A DNA stretch of 64,000 nucleotides from Hephaestia sp. MAHUQ-44 (GTDB lineage Bacteria > Pseudomonadota > Alphaproteobacteria > Sphingomonadales > Sphingomonadaceae), in assembly GCF_023806085.1 (NCBI RefSeq), contig NZ_JAMSLX010000014.1, positions 1-64,000 of the forward strand, in the 5' to 3' direction. Shown in pieces: positions 1 to 9,737 of this stretch (position 1 is its first letter; every line of letters begins with the position of its first letter). The position numbers and the translations under genes were made by a program. Under the pieces are notes generated by a model that saw nothing but the letters and a program-made list of their open reading frames with translations, did not search any database and was not told the origin of the DNA.

Positions 1-1382
1 TCCGCAGAGCGCCGTACCCGCAAAGCCCGTCCCCGAACCCCACCCGACAGCAGACCGCCAAACAGCCCGGCCATCACACCCAGCGACAGCGACCGCATCG
101 GATAATCAACCAACGAATGCAACAGCAAGACTGTCAGCACCCCAAGCACACAAAGCGCCTGAACGCGCGCTCGCCGGTCATCATTCCGACGAAGCGTCGT
201 CCAAATACGATAGAGCGCGAAGACGAGAGCGATCGCCAACGCCAGCACGCCCACAACGCCCGCCTCGAGCGAATACTCGAGATAATCATTATGCGCCCGG
301 TTCGCATAACTCGGGCGAACCACTTCGAGGCGTTCGGACGCATCGAAGACGGGTCGAAACGTCCCTACCCCCGTCCCCGCCGGCCAATGCTGCCCGATCG
401 CATACCAAGTATCCGACCAAATTTCTGGCCGCACATCCTTCAAATCGTCGAAGCGCGCCAAAGTGCGCTCCACCCGCACATTGTCATGCAGGACGACGCC
501 GGCGCCCCCCAACAGTAACAATGCACCGACCGCGAGCACCGCCATCCGGCGGCCGGGCAGGCGCACTCGCCGAACTACCATGACAAGACAGGCGATAAGT
601 GCGATGGGAATCATCGCGAAGCCCGAGCGTGATCCCGTGACGACAATCGCCAACCACAGCACGACGAGCACAGAACCCACTGCAATCCAGCCCTGCCGCG
701 ATTCCGCGATCCGCCGGCTGGTTGCCGCCCAGGCAGCGAAAGCCATCGACGCGACGAGCAGCACATCGGCCTGCGCATTGCGTGACGCCTGGAACCCCGT
801 TGCGAAACCGTAATTCGTCATATCGTAGAACCGCAACCAATTGCCGTTGCCGCTCGCCAACTGAACCACTCCAACGACGACCGACAGCAGCCCGAGTGCT
901 GCCACCAGACCCAGCAGCCGTGACCGTTCGCGTAGGGTCAGCCTCGTCGTAAAATAGAGCATCGCCATCGGCGGGAGGAGCGATAGCAGCGACGCAAGCG
1001 TACGCGTCGGCGATACCGAAAGCGGCATCCACACCTGTTCGGCGCCCACCAAGGCCAGTGCCTGACGCTCCACCTCGCGCCCCGGAAGCTGGTGCCAGAT
1101 CGCTGGCGGCAGCGGCACGAGTTGGAGCAACGGGATCGCAACGAACAACGCCGCCAGCATAAACAAAGGCCAATCGGTCAGCGCGTGTGCCTCGGCGCGA
1201 TCGCGATTACCGGGTCGGACCCAAGCCCACACCCAGACGACAATCGCGCTCAGCGCCGCGATCTGCACGACGAGTTCGGCACGAGGGGCTGGTGTCCCGC
1301 CGCCCCCGAACACGATCGCAACGATCAGGAGGAAAGCTGCAATCAGCCAACGGGTGCTGACGGGTGCATGTCCGGTTCGCAT
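1..1382 (-). CDS. O-antigen ligase / polymerase-type membrane protein (3' part outside window)
   Basis: The reverse-strand frame stays open from the start codon to the left edge, so the C-terminus is missing. The product is strongly hydrophobic with many predicted membrane spans. It carries a GSRSG motif and, after a long loop, an AHNDYLEYSLEAG motif followed by more hydrophobic segments; this matches the Wzy_C/WaaL superfamily, where a loop His acts in glycan transfer. Family members polymerise or ligate undecaprenyl-linked polysaccharide at the periplasmic face of the inner membrane. I chose the ATG at 1382, which has CAGGAG upstream although the spacing is long; an in-frame ATG at 1436 would add 18 residues. 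With the priming transferase at 5.7 kb it suggests an exopolysaccharide or O-antigen locus extending leftward. Ligase versus polymerase cannot be decided here. Confidence 0.8.
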   Translation of the reverse strand, partial: MRTGHAPVSTRWLIAAFLLIVAIVFGGGGTPAPRAELVVQIAALSAIVVWVWAWVRPGNRDRAEAHALTDWPLFMLAALFVAIPLLQLVPLPPAIWHQLPGREVERQALALVGAEQVWMPLSVSPTRTLASLLSLLPPMAMLYFTTRLTLRERSRLLGLVAALGLLSVVVGVVQLASGNGNWLRFYDMTNYGFATGFQASRNAQADVLLVASMAFAAWAATSRRIAESRQGWIAVGSVLVVLWLAIVVTGSRSGFAMIPIALIACLVMVVRRVRLPGRRMAVLAVGALLLLGGAGVVLHDNVRVERTLARFDDLKDVRPEIWSDTWYAIGQHWPAGTGVGTFRPVFDASERLEVVRPSYANRAHNDYLEYSLEAGVVGVLALAIALVFALYRIWTTLRRNDDRRARVQALCVLGVLTVLLLHSLVDYPMRSLSLGVMAGLFGGLLSGGVRGRALRVRRSA

Positions 1383-1488
1383 TATAGCGGCATTCTCCTG
1401 AATTAGGGTTCGCCCTGATAGGAGTGATGTCGCCATGCCGTCCAGTTAAGGCTTCCACGCGAGGGCATGGCGGCGGCCAGACGGCAGC

Positions 1489-1827
1489 TCACACTCGTCG
1501 CCAGCGCCGCGTGAAGCGCAGGCAGATGAGGATGACGGTCGGGAGGAACATGGTGTTGAGGATATCGTGCATCGACGCGTGGAGTGAGTTCTCGCCGCCG
1601 ATGGGGGTACTCAGATCGAGCGCTTCATTGGCGATTTCCAGCACCAGCACGCTTAACCAGGGCAGCGGATGATCCATCCGCCGACGCCACAACACCGCGC
1701 CCGTCAACATGGCGAGAATGCTGACGTGAACGTGCAACGCGTCGGGGCTCAACCCCGTCGCATCGGACAGCCAAAGCTTGGCCTGACCCCACGATCGTGC
1801 AATATCGGCAAGATACGGAAAAATCAT
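1489..1827 (-). CDS. Small integral membrane protein, unknown function
   Basis: This encodes 112 residues with three hydrophobic stretches (about 36-48, 54-68 and 88-103) and an Arg-rich C-terminus. The segment with EIANEALDLSTPIGG followed by HDILNTMFLP loosely resembles the Glu...Asp...Asn pattern of VanZ-like proteins, which often sit beside polysaccharide genes, but the resemblance is weak. It lies between cysQ and the O-antigen ligase-type gene on the same strand, so it could be co-transcribed with the polysaccharide gene. No strong ribosome binding site is visible at the ATG. I regard it as a real gene because the hydrophobic pattern is protein-like and the other frames here are not. 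Confidence 0.6.
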   Translation of the reverse strand: MIFPYLADIARSWGQAKLWLSDATGLSPDALHVHVSILAMLTGAVLWRRRMDHPLPWLSVLVLEIANEALDLSTPIGGENSLHASMHDILNTMFLPTVILICLRFTRRWRRV

Positions 1828-1936
1828 CGTAAAATATCGACTCCGGGAGCGGTCCCGGCGCTGCCGATCGCAACCCGGAGTTCCGCGCTACCGACTGAAC
1901 CTGCATACGTCACGACTTTTTTGCCCGGCGAGTGAC

Positions 1937-2683
1937 CTAGTCTCGCTCCACTGCCGTCACCGCCCGGATCGCCGCCAATACCGGCCCTGCCCAAGTGGCG
2001 CTACAGATCAGGATGTCGGGCAGCAGCGGATTCTCGCAATTATAGACGAGTGAACTACCATCGAGGCGCGAGGCGTGGAGTCCGGCACCGAGCGCGACCG
2101 CGGCAGGCGCGCAATTGTCCCATTCATACTGGCCGCCGGCGTGGAGATAAATATCCGCGCGGCCATCGACCACCGCCATCGCCTTGGCACCCGCCGACCC
2201 CATCGGCAGCAGGTCGGCCCCGATCGCCTCCGCCACCTTGATCGCGATCTCGGGTGGGCGCGTGCGGCTGACGACCATGACCGGCCGTTCGCGCGGCGCG
2301 CGTGGCGTGGCGATCGCGTCACTCACGAATACAGCATCACAATCGGGGATGGCGACCGCGCCCAGCGCGGGCCGGCCGTCGATCGCCAGCCCGACATGCA
2401 CCGCCCAATCGCCGCGGCATTCGCTATATTCGCGCGTGCCGTCGAGCGGATCGATCACCCAGACGCGTGCCACCGCACACCGCGAGCGATCGTCCTTGGC
2501 CTCTTCGGACAGGACCGCATCGTCGGGACGTTCGGCGGCAAGCCGCGCTAGGATCAGCGCATTGGCCTCGCGATCCCCGCGCTGGCCGAGCGCCTTGCCC
2601 TCGTCGGTGCCCTCATCGCGGATGCGGCGCAGCAGATCGCCCGCCTCGACCGCGAGCGATCGCGCCAGTTCGGCGTCGGTCAT
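1937..2683 (-). CDS. cysQ: 3'(2'),5'-bisphosphate nucleotidase CysQ
   Basis: CysQ hydrolyses 3'-phosphoadenosine 5'-phosphate (PAP), the by-product of PAPS use, to AMP and phosphate. It belongs to the Mg2+-dependent, lithium-sensitive inositol monophosphatase fold. The 248-residue protein shows the family metal motifs in order: SEEAKDD (59-65), [12 protein letters not shown] (75-86) and EWDNCAPAA (187-195). Its ATG overlaps the end of cysNC by 4 bases (ATGA), so translation is probably coupled and the gene is the last of a cysD-cysNC-cysQ operon. A PAP phosphatase directly after the PAPS-forming enzymes is the usual arrangement, since PAP inhibits PAPS-using enzymes. Confidence 0.93.
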   Translation of the reverse strand: MTDAELARSLAVEAGDLLRRIRDEGTDEGKALGQRGDREANALILARLAAERPDDAVLSEEAKDDRSRCAVARVWVIDPLDGTREYSECRGDWAVHVGLAIDGRPALGAVAIPDCDAVFVSDAIATPRAPRERPVMVVSRTRPPEIAIKVAEAIGADLLPMGSAGAKAMAVVDGRADIYLHAGGQYEWDNCAPAAVALGAGLHASRLDGSSLVYNCENPLLPDILICSATWAGPVLAAIRAVTAVERD

Positions 2684-4605
2684 CGGTCGCCATTCCCCAG
2701 CGCGAGCACATAATCGACGATCCGCTCGGCTGCTTCTTCAGAGGTGAGCCTGGTGGTGTCGATATGGATGTCAGGCGCTTCGGGCGGTTCGTACGGGCTG
2801 TCGATGCCGGTGAAATTCTTGAGCTCACCGCTGCGTGCCTTCTTGTAGAGCCCCTTCACATCGCGCGCCTCGGCGACGCCCAGCGGCGTATCGACGAAGA
2901 TTTCGACAAACTCGCCGTCGGGGATCATCGCGCGCGCCATCGCGCGTTCGGCGCGGAATGGCGAGATGAACGCGGTGAGCACGATCAGCCCCGCATCGGT
3001 CATCAGCTTGGCGACCTCGCCCACACGCCGGATATTCTCGATTCGGTCGGTGTCGGTGAAACCCAGATCCTTGTTGAGCCCGTGGCGAATGTTGTCGCCA
3101 TCGAGCAGGAAGCTGTGCTTGCCGAGCGTGTGTAGGCGCTTTTCAACCAGATTGGCGATGGTCGACTTGCCCGAGCCCGACAGGCCGGTGAACCACAGCA
3201 CGCGCGGCCGCTGGCTCTTCTGCGCGGCGTGCGCTTCGCGGCTGATATCGATCGCCTGCCAATGGACATTCTGAGAGCGCCGGAGCGCGAAGTGGATCAA
3301 CCCCGCCCCGGCGGTGGCATTGGTCGCCTTGTCGATCAGGATGAACCCACCCAGATCGCGATCATCGCCATAAGATTCGAACACGACGCCGCGATCGGTA
3401 TAGACCTCCGCGACGCCGATATCGTTCAGTTCGAGCGTCTTTGCGGACAGTTCGGCCATCGTGTTGACGTCGATCGTATATTTGGGCGGCTGCACGGTCG
3501 CGCTGACATTCTGCGTGCCGAGCTTGAGCCAATAGGCCCGCCCCGGCTGGAGCGCTTCCTCGGCCATCCAGACGATCGTCGCCTCGAACTGGTCGGCGAC
3601 CTGCGGCGGTGCGTCGGCCGCGGCGAGCACATCGCCGCGCGAACAATCGATCTCGTCAGCGAGGCAGAGTGTCACCGACTGCCCCGCCACCGCCTCGTCG
3701 AGATCGCCATCCAGGGTAACGATCCGCGCGATCCTGGACGTGTGCCCCGAGGGCACGACGCGAACCGCATCGCCCGGCCGCACCGATCCACGCGCGATCA
3801 GCCCCGAAAAGCCCCGAAAATCGAGATTGGGCCGATTGACCCATTGCACCGGCATCCGAAACGGCCCGCCGCGCGCGCTATCGCTATCGACCTCGACGTT
3901 TTCGAGATGTTCGATCAGCGTCGGGCCGGTATACCAGGGCATCGCCTCGGAGCGTTGCGCGATATTATCGCCGCACAGCCCCGACAAGGGAATCGCGGTG
4001 AAATCATTGATCCCGATGCTGCTCGCAAAATCGCGATAATCGGCGACAATCGCGTCGAACACCCCGCGATCGTAGCCGATGAGGTCCATCTTGTTCACCG
4101 CCAGCACGATGTGGCGAATGCCCAACAATTGCGCGAGGAAACTGTGCCGCCGGGTCTGCGTCAGCATCCCCTTGCGCGCATCGATCAGGATGACCGCGAG
4201 ATCGGCGGTCGACGCGCCGGTCACCATGTTACGCGTATATTGCTCGTGACCGGGGGTATCGGCGACGATGAACTTGCGCTTTTCGGTGGCGAAGAAGCGA
4301 TAGGCGACGTCGATCGTGATCCCCTGCTCGCGCTCAGCGGCGAGGCCATCGACGAGCAACGCGAAATCGATCTCCTGCCCTTGCGTGCCCACACGCTTCG
4401 AATCGTCCTCGAGCGCGGCAAGCTGATCCTCGAAGATCATCTTCGAATCGTAGAGCAACCGCCCGATCAGCGTCGACTTGCCGTCGTCCACCGAGCCGCA
4501 AGTCAGGAACCGCAGCATCGATTTGGTCTGGTGAAGCGCCAGATAGGCGTCGATATCCTCGGCGATCAGCGCATCGGTTTCATACACGGGTGATGTGGCG
4601 GTCAT
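2680..4605 (-). CDS. cysNC: Bifunctional sulfate adenylyltransferase subunit 1 / adenylylsulfate kinase
   Basis: This is a two-domain enzyme of 641 residues. The N-terminal half is the CysN GTPase of ATP sulfurylase, with G1 GSVDDGKST (37-45), DTPGH (116-120) and NKMD (171-174) and EF-Tu-like beta-barrel domains behind it. The C-terminal ~170 residues are APS kinase (CysC), with P-loop GLSGSGKS (474-481), DGDNIRHGL and the family FISPFRAER segment. GTP hydrolysis drives APS formation from ATP and sulfate with CysD; the kinase domain then makes PAPS. The ATG shares one base with the cysD stop (TGATG). The N/C fusion is common in alphaproteobacteria. Both catalytic P-loops look intact. Confidence 0.96.
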   Translation of the reverse strand: MTATSPVYETDALIAEDIDAYLALHQTKSMLRFLTCGSVDDGKSTLIGRLLYDSKMIFEDQLAALEDDSKRVGTQGQEIDFALLVDGLAAEREQGITIDVAYRFFATEKRKFIVADTPGHEQYTRNMVTGASTADLAVILIDARKGMLTQTRRHSFLAQLLGIRHIVLAVNKMDLIGYDRGVFDAIVADYRDFASSIGINDFTAIPLSGLCGDNIAQRSEAMPWYTGPTLIEHLENVEVDSDSARGGPFRMPVQWVNRPNLDFRGFSGLIARGSVRPGDAVRVVPSGHTSRIARIVTLDGDLDEAVAGQSVTLCLADEIDCSRGDVLAAADAPPQVADQFEATIVWMAEEALQPGRAYWLKLGTQNVSATVQPPKYTIDVNTMAELSAKTLELNDIGVAEVYTDRGVVFESYGDDRDLGGFILIDKATNATAGAGLIHFALRRSQNVHWQAIDISREAHAAQKSQRPRVLWFTGLSGSGKSTIANLVEKRLHTLGKHSFLLDGDNIRHGLNKDLGFTDTDRIENIRRVGEVAKLMTDAGLIVLTAFISPFRAERAMARAMIPDGEFVEIFVDTPLGVAEARDVKGLYKKARSGELKNFTGIDSPYEPPEAPDIHIDTTRLTSEEAAERIVDYVLALGNGDR

Positions 4606-5507
4606 CAGAAATAGCCCTCGCGCTTCTTCTTCTCCATGCTCGCGGCGCTGTCATGGTCGATCGCGCGGCCCTGCCGCTCGGACGTCGTCGTCAACAGCAT
4701 TTCCTGGATCACCTCGGACAAGGTCGCCGCCTCGCTCTCGACCGCCCCGGTCAGCGGGTAGCAGCCAAGCGTGCGGAAGCGGATCGAGCGCGTCACCGGC
4801 TTTTCGCCCGGCGCCAGCCGGAAGCGCTCGTCATCGACCATCAGGATCAGCCCGTCGCGCTCCACCGTCGGGCGCGGTGCCGCGAAATAGAGCGGCACGA
4901 TCTCGATCTGTTCAAGCTGGATATATTGCCAGATGTCGAGCTCGGTCCAATTCGAGAGCGGGAAGACGCGGATGCTCTCGCCCTTCGCCTTGCGCGCATT
5001 GTACAACCGCCAGAGTTCGGGGCGCTGGTGCTTGGGATCCCAGCCGTGGCTGGTCGAGCGGAACGAGAAGATGCGCTCCTTGGCGCGGGCCTTCTCCTCG
5101 TCGCGCCGCGCGCCGCCGAAGGCGGCATCGAAGCCGTGGAGCGTCAGCGCCTGCTTGAGCCCCTCGGTCTTCCACATATCGGTGTGGCGGCTGCCGTGAT
5201 CGAACGGATTGATCCCCTGCGCCTTGGCCTCGGGGTTCTGATAGACGAGCAATTCCATGCCCGCGTCACGCGCGGCGCGATCGCGCAACTCGTACATCGC
5301 CTGGAACTTCCACGTCGTATCGACATGAAGCAGTGGAAATGGCGGCGGCGCGGGATAGAAAGCCTTGCGCGCCAGATGCAGCATCACGGCTGAATCCTTG
5401 CCGACCGAATAGAGCATCACCGGCCGCTCCGCCTCGGCGGCGACCTCGCGCATGATATGGATGCTTTCGGCCTCAAGCCGTTGAAGATGGGTCAGCGTCG
5501 TCTTCAT
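4605..5507 (-). CDS. cysD: Sulfate adenylyltransferase subunit 2
   Basis: CysD is the catalytic ATP pyrophosphatase subunit of ATP sulfurylase. It forms adenylylsulfate in the cytoplasm with the CysN GTPase domain encoded next. The 300-residue product has the PP-loop SVGKDS (34-39), the family motif [15 protein letters not shown], and the conserved C-terminal end of the form ...[12 protein letters not shown]. It is the first gene of the leftward sulfate activation operon. About 240 bp separate it from the divergent sugar-transferase gene, and that gap must hold both promoters. I could not recognise a CysB-type site there. Confidence 0.96.
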   Translation of the reverse strand: MKTTLTHLQRLEAESIHIMREVAAEAERPVMLYSVGKDSAVMLHLARKAFYPAPPPFPLLHVDTTWKFQAMYELRDRAARDAGMELLVYQNPEAKAQGINPFDHGSRHTDMWKTEGLKQALTLHGFDAAFGGARRDEEKARAKERIFSFRSTSHGWDPKHQRPELWRLYNARKAKGESIRVFPLSNWTELDIWQYIQLEQIEIVPLYFAAPRPTVERDGLILMVDDERFRLAPGEKPVTRSIRFRTLGCYPLTGAVESEAATLSEVIQEMLLTTTSERQGRAIDHDSAASMEKKKREGYF

Positions 5508-5745
5508 GTCCGGCGCGCCCCGGCCAGTGTTCCGGGTAACGTGCCGGCAAGCCGGTTCGTCGCGTTTTGCATTTGAGCGCCTTTACTCCTGCGGCTGCTG
5601 ACCGTTGTGAAACTAGCGTGTTATCCACCCGCCGCCACAAGTCAGTTCTTGGCTGCTGCAATGCAAAAAGAAGTTGCGCGACGGAATGGATGAACGCTAA
5701 GCCGCTCGTCAGGGGCGGGGCATACAACTCCCGCACAGGGTGGGC
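5508..5745. promoter_or_regulatory. Divergent promoter region between cysD and the sugar transferase
   Basis: This 238-bp gap separates two divergent genes, so it should contain both promoters. It is visibly less GC-rich than the genes around 5565-5690. A small hairpin-capable CCGGCaaGCCGG lies at about 5542-5553. CAGGG at 5736-5740 sits ahead of the ATG at 5746 and supports that start over the in-frame GTG at 5740. I see no confident -35/-10 pair or operator. Confidence 0.4.
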
Positions 5746-7140
5746 ATGAACCTCCAGCTTGTCAGCTCAGTCACCACATCTACAGCGTCGCCATCCATCA
5801 GTGCGCGCCCTCGACCCAAGCGCCTTCGCGTTCGGTTGTTCACCTATCTGATCCTGCTTGACGTCGCGTGCATCCTGGCCGGCTACGGGCTCGTGCCGTT
5901 GCTCAACGACATCCCCTATTCGGACAACCGCCTCCAGCTAGTGATCGCGGCACTGTTACCGGTCTATCTTTTCACCGCGGCCAATGCCGGTGCCTACTCA
6001 CCCGAACTGATCCAGCACCGCCTCCGCGCGATCAGGCTTGCAGTGCAGGCGATGGCACTTGCGGTAGGATTCCTGCTGCTCGTCGCATTCGCGCTCAAGA
6101 CGAGCGCGCAATTCTCCCGCTTCGCCTTCTTCGTCGGCGCGGTCGTGAGCGTGGCGCTGCTCGCGGCATCGCGTTATTGGTTCATGAAGCATGCGACGCG
6201 GATCATCGGGGGCAATCCGTTCGGCGTCGTGCTGCTGGTCGATGGCGATCGACCGTTGCCGCGCGGCGATTATGCAGCGCAAATATCGACCGAAGGCTAT
6301 TTCGACCCCGATGGCGATGATCCCGACATGTACGATCGCCTCGCGCAGGTACTCGATGGCGCCAACCGCGTCGTCGTTGCGTGCGATCCCAGCCGTCGGC
6401 TAAGCTGGGCCAATGCGCTGCGCGGCGCCAACATCCAGGGCGAGATCGTCGCGCCCGAACTCGATCAACTCGTCCCGCTCGGCATCGGGCGGCAAGGCGG
6501 GCGCGCGACGGTCATTGTCTCGACCGGGCCGCTGGGTCTGTTCGACCGTGCAGTCAAGCGCGCGTTCGACGTTGCCGTCGCGGCGGTCGTTCTAATCCTG
6601 CTCTCACCGCTGCTGCTGCTCATCGCCATCGCAATCAAGCTCGACAGTCCGGGGCCGCTCTTGTTCAGGCAAGTCCGGATCGGCCGCGCCAACAAAATGT
6701 TCGAAATGCTCAAATTCCGCAGCATGCGCGCCGACAATTGTGACGCGCTCGGCGATCAATCGACGCAGCGCGGCGATACGCGGATCACGCGCGTCGGCGC
6801 CATTATCCGCAAGACCAGTATCGATGAACTGCCGCAGCTCTTCAACGTCCTCAAGGGCGACATGAGCGTCGTCGGCCCACGCCCCCATGCGCTTGGATCA
6901 CGCGCGGCGGACAAATTGTTCTGGGAAATCGACAGCCGCTATTGGTCGCGCCACGCGATCAAACCGGGGCTGACCGGCCTGGCGCAGGTTCGCGGCTATC
7001 GCGGTGCCACGCACCACGAAGACGACCTCCTCAACCGCCTCCATTCGGATCTCGAATATCTCGACCATTGGTCGATCTGGCGCGACATCAAAATCATCCT
7101 GCAAACCTTCCGCGTCCTGTTTCACCGCAACGCTTATTAG
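5746..7140 (+). CDS. Undecaprenyl-phosphate sugar-1-phosphate transferase (polysaccharide priming enzyme)
   Basis: This enzyme probably moves a hexose-1-phosphate from a nucleotide sugar to undecaprenyl phosphate, the first step of a lipid-linked polysaccharide repeat unit at the inner membrane. The 464-residue product has four hydrophobic segments near the N-terminus, a middle CoA-binding-like region, and a C-terminal bacterial sugar transferase domain from about residue 268. That domain contains [36 protein letters not shown] (about 360-380) and [14 protein letters not shown]. The layout matches the WbaP/WcaJ/GumD type, including the SpsB-type enzymes that prime sphingans. The sugar (often glucose in that group) is inference. 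A GTG at 5740 is a less likely start. It is divergent from cysD. Confidence 0.9.
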   Translation: MNLQLVSSVTTSTASPSISARPRPKRLRVRLFTYLILLDVACILAGYGLVPLLNDIPYSDNRLQLVIAALLPVYLFTAANAGAYSPELIQHRLRAIRLAVQAMALAVGFLLLVAFALKTSAQFSRFAFFVGAVVSVALLAASRYWFMKHATRIIGGNPFGVVLLVDGDRPLPRGDYAAQISTEGYFDPDGDDPDMYDRLAQVLDGANRVVVACDPSRRLSWANALRGANIQGEIVAPELDQLVPLGIGRQGGRATVIVSTGPLGLFDRAVKRAFDVAVAAVVLILLSPLLLLIAIAIKLDSPGPLLFRQVRIGRANKMFEMLKFRSMRADNCDALGDQSTQRGDTRITRVGAIIRKTSIDELPQLFNVLKGDMSVVGPRPHALGSRAADKLFWEIDSRYWSRHAIKPGLTGLAQVRGYRGATHHEDDLLNRLHSDLEYLDHWSIWRDIKIILQTFRVLFHRNAY

Positions 7141-7187
7141 GCGCGAAACGAGGTTCGCCGCACCGTGACTCGAACAGGCGACGCCGA

Positions 7188-7211
7188 ACCGCCACCTTGT
7201 AGCTTGGCGGT
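7188..7211. terminator. Weak convergent hairpin between sugar transferase and DASS permease
   Basis: ACCGCCA (7188-7194) pairs with TGGCGGT (7205-7211) around a 10-nt loop, at the junction of two convergent genes. It touches the stop codon of the leftward gene. There is no clear T-run, so intrinsic termination is only a possibility. Confidence 0.3.
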
Positions 7212-8521
7212 CAGAACGGGAACGCCATGTGGATCGCCGCAATCGCCACCGCGAACGTGATGAAGTTGAGCGGCAAGCCGATCCTCACAAAATCGAGATA
7301 CCGATACCCCGCCATCTGATAAACGATGACGTTGGTCTGATAACCGAACGGTGTGGCGAACGCCGCGCTCGCCGCCATCATCACCGCCACCAGAAAGGGG
7401 CGTGGACTGACGCCGAGGCTCTCGGCGAGCGCCACCGCGACCGGCGTCACCAGCACCGCAACGGTCGCGTTGGAGAGCAACTCGGTCAGCACCATCGTGA
7501 CGATGTAGAGTACCATCATCGCGACGAGCGGGCTGAGCCCGTCCACGCCGACGATCAGCATCCGCGACGCTTCGGTCGCAAGCCCGCTCTGTTCCATCGC
7601 AATGCCGATCACCACCATGCCCGCGATCAGGATCAGGATTTCCGGCCGGAGCCCGCTATACGCCTCGTCGGCGCTGATGACGCGCAGCAGGATCAGCACA
7701 ACCGCGCCGGCAAAGGCAGTCGCCGCGATCGGGGCGACGTGCAGCGTGGCGAGCACGACCGCCCCGACAAAGGTCGCAAGCGCGATCGCCGCCTTGGCCG
7801 GCCGAAACCGGCGTGGTTCGGCGAAGACCTGCACATCGCCCACCTGCGCATTGTTGATATGCGCCTGATCGATCGGGCCGGGGCTCCCCTTTCTGGCGTC
7901 CCCCTCATACCGTCCGCCGAGCAACCGCCCGCTGACGAGAAACAGATAGAGCCCGCCCGCCAGCGCGATCGGGAGGCCGACCGGCGTGATCTCGAAGATA
8001 CCGAAACGCGGCTGCCCGGCGATGCTCGCCATGTCATCGACCAGCAAATTGGTCGACGTGCCGATCAGCGTACAGCATCCGGTGAGGATGGTGATGTACG
8101 ACAAGGGGATCAGAAAGCGTTTGGGCGACAGGTTGAGCCGGGTGGCGACGTCGCGCACCACCGGCGCGCCCAGCACGACGATCGGCGTCGAATTGAGGAA
8201 GCACGACAGCAAGCCGATCATCGTCAGGAGCAGCCAGACGCCGGCCGCCCCCAGACGCACGCACATCCGCACCGCCAGCGCGATCGCCCGATCGAGCAGC
8301 CCCGACAGTTCGAGCGCATAGGCGATCACGAACAGCGACGCGAGCGCGATGATCGCCGGGCTGGCGAACGCGCCCTGCACGTCGACGGGCCGCACCACGC
8401 CGGTCATCAGCAACACCGCCGCGCCGGTCAGCGCGACAACGTCCGACCGGACCTTGTCCCAAATAAGCGCGGCGATTACGGCTGCCAGGACGAGCAGCGT
8501 CAGAATCTGGTCGATCGTCAT
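7211..8521 (-). CDS. SLC13/DASS-type anion permease
   Basis: This encodes a 436-residue polytopic protein with about 11-12 hydrophobic segments. It shows the two re-entrant loop signatures of divalent anion:Na+ symporters and related ion transporters: NSTPIVVLGAPVV with IGTSTNLL in the first half and SNATVAVLVTPVA in the second. A FGYQTNVIVYQMAGYRYLDFVRIG stretch near the end is typical of permeases annotated as SLC13 or citrate/sulfate transporters. Many bacterial members of this size class carry two TrkA_C domains in the middle; here that linker is short, so they are absent. Sulfate is a tempting substrate because cysDNC is close, but the genes are not in one operon, so this is inference. 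AGGGG precedes the ATG. Confidence 0.85.
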   Translation of the reverse strand: MTIDQILTLLVLAAVIAALIWDKVRSDVVALTGAAVLLMTGVVRPVDVQGAFASPAIIALASLFVIAYALELSGLLDRAIALAVRMCVRLGAAGVWLLLTMIGLLSCFLNSTPIVVLGAPVVRDVATRLNLSPKRFLIPLSYITILTGCCTLIGTSTNLLVDDMASIAGQPRFGIFEITPVGLPIALAGGLYLFLVSGRLLGGRYEGDARKGSPGPIDQAHINNAQVGDVQVFAEPRRFRPAKAAIALATFVGAVVLATLHVAPIAATAFAGAVVLILLRVISADEAYSGLRPEILILIAGMVVIGIAMEQSGLATEASRMLIVGVDGLSPLVAMMVLYIVTMVLTELLSNATVAVLVTPVAVALAESLGVSPRPFLVAVMMAASAAFATPFGYQTNVIVYQMAGYRYLDFVRIGLPLNFITFAVAIAAIHMAFPF

Positions 8522-8624
8522 GCTACCCCTGCCTCGAATGCCGGGGCGCGTCTGTCAACGACGCGATGGCGATAAAATATCGATCCGGTCTGGAGGATGG
8601 CGCAGGATTTGCTATCACTTCCCC

Positions 8625-9545
8625 ATGCAGGAACCCAGCGTCAGGACGAGCCGGCTTGCCATTGCGGGCGGCCTCGCCGCGGTGATCGTGGTGGGCGGGG
8701 CCGGCTTCGTGCTTGGTCGCGGCACGGCACCAGCCGTTCCCGAACCCGTGACACCGGTGGTGATTGCGCCCCCGGCCCCCGCCCCGACACCAAAACCGGA
8801 GCCCCCCGGTTCGCTCGATCGCGGCGCCATCATCTCGCTCGCCGATCGGGCGGCCGACGCCTTCGCATCGGGCGACCCGATCCCCGCAGCGGTGACTGAC
8901 GCCGCCGACCGGCGTTTCGATCTGCTGCTGCCGTTCGGCTGTGCTGGCCCCAGTGCCGAGGACAGCACGCAATCCATGCGCTGGCGCTATGACGAGGCCA
9001 AACAGACGCTGCGTGTGCACGTCGCACCAACGACGTGGCAACCGCAAGCGTGGAACGTTGACCCGGCAACCGGCATCGACGCGATCGAAGGGTTCTGGAT
9101 TGCCCGTCCCTGGTCTTCAACCGTCGCCTGTCCATCGCAGGCCGGCCAGGCGACCGCACGAGGCATCGAGGCGATCACGCTCCCCGGACAGACTCTCGCC
9201 ATCGGGCAGTTTTTCACCAGCACCGATCGGCGCAACGACCACAATTTTACCGTCGTCCGACGCATACCCGCCGAATCGTTCGACGCGTCGCGCGGCTTTC
9301 GCGTCCGGTTGACCGGGCGTATCGCGCGGCGCTCGGGCGGTGATCCGGTTCGATGTGTGCAACCGGGAGGAATCGAACAGCGACCGATCTGCGTGATCGC
9401 GGCGTCGGTGGATGAAGTGCGGATCGAAAATGCCGCGACCGGCGCAATTCTGGCGACCTGGAACCAGCGCTCGCAATCGGGCAGCGATGGTGTCGCGCCA
9501 CCAGACGCCCCCTCCAGCAAGCCATCCGCGCCATCCCCAAACTAG
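8625..9545 (+). CDS. Membrane-anchored periplasmic protein of unknown function
   Basis: The product is about 306 residues. It starts with a basic N-terminus and one hydrophobic segment (about 11-31), then a Pro-rich linker with PVTPVVIAPPAPAPTPKPEP, then a soluble region of about 220 residues. This suggests a single-pass anchor with a periplasmic domain. Two separated cysteine pairs (in FGCAGP / VACPSQ and RCVQPG / PICVIA) could form disulfides, which fits an exported location. I do not recognise the family. The frame is open further upstream, but the ATG at 8625 is the first start that gives a sensible anchor and clears the DASS gene's promoter. The stop codon overlaps a strong hairpin. Confidence 0.7.
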   Translation: MQEPSVRTSRLAIAGGLAAVIVVGGAGFVLGRGTAPAVPEPVTPVVIAPPAPAPTPKPEPPGSLDRGAIISLADRAADAFASGDPIPAAVTDAADRRFDLLLPFGCAGPSAEDSTQSMRWRYDEAKQTLRVHVAPTTWQPQAWNVDPATGIDAIEGFWIARPWSSTVACPSQAGQATARGIEAITLPGQTLAIGQFFTSTDRRNDHNFTVVRRIPAESFDASRGFRVRLTGRIARRSGGDPVRCVQPGGIEQRPICVIAASVDEVRIENAATGAILATWNQRSQSGSDGVAPPDAPSSKPSAPSPN

Positions 9546-9580
9546 AGTCGATCCGGTTCTAACAGAACCGGATCGACTCT
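9544..9580 (+). terminator. Perfect 17-bp hairpin overlapping the stop codon
   Basis: AGAGTCGATCCGGTTCT (9544-9560) is followed by a 3-nt loop and its exact reverse complement (9564-9580), then a T-rich ATTATCTTTTGTTT. The stop TAG (9543-9545) lies inside the stem base. It probably terminates the upstream gene. The sequence also resembles palindromic intergenic repeats of sphingomonads, so it may be a dispersed element serving as a terminator. Confidence 0.75.
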
Positions 9581-9608
9581 GGATTATCTTTTGTTTACCG
9601 CGGCTTCC

Positions 9609-9700
9609 GAGTCGTCAGACGATTCCATCTGAATCGAAATCACTCTAGAACAAGGCGTCGCCGGTCCGCACGCGAGCGTATCCGGCTCCCGGACGTGCGG
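9609..9700. repeat. Imperfect palindromes in a convergent intergenic region
   Basis: An imperfect inverted repeat runs 9609-9645 (GAGTCGTCAGACGATTC / GAATCGAAATCACTC around a CATCT loop). A second structure at 9666-9700 has nested arms CCGCACG / CGTGCGG and TCCGG / CCGGA. With the 9544 hairpin they fill the gap between two convergent genes. The first pair shares the GAGT...GATTC character with the 9544 element, so they may be related short palindromic repeats. Confidence 0.45.
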
Positions 9701-9737
9701 CGACTGCCAGCGGCGGCCGCCGTGTCCCGCAGTCGGC

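Noticed and set aside
5473-5736. Small minus-strand frame upstream of cysD
   Set aside because: It overlaps the start of cysD in another frame, has no ribosome binding site and no protein-like pattern. The area is better explained as a promoter region.
7151-7190. GGTTCG...CGAACC inverted repeat with a tRNA-like T-arm look
   Set aside because: No acceptor stem, anticodon arm or D-arm can be drawn around it. It is a gap between convergent genes.
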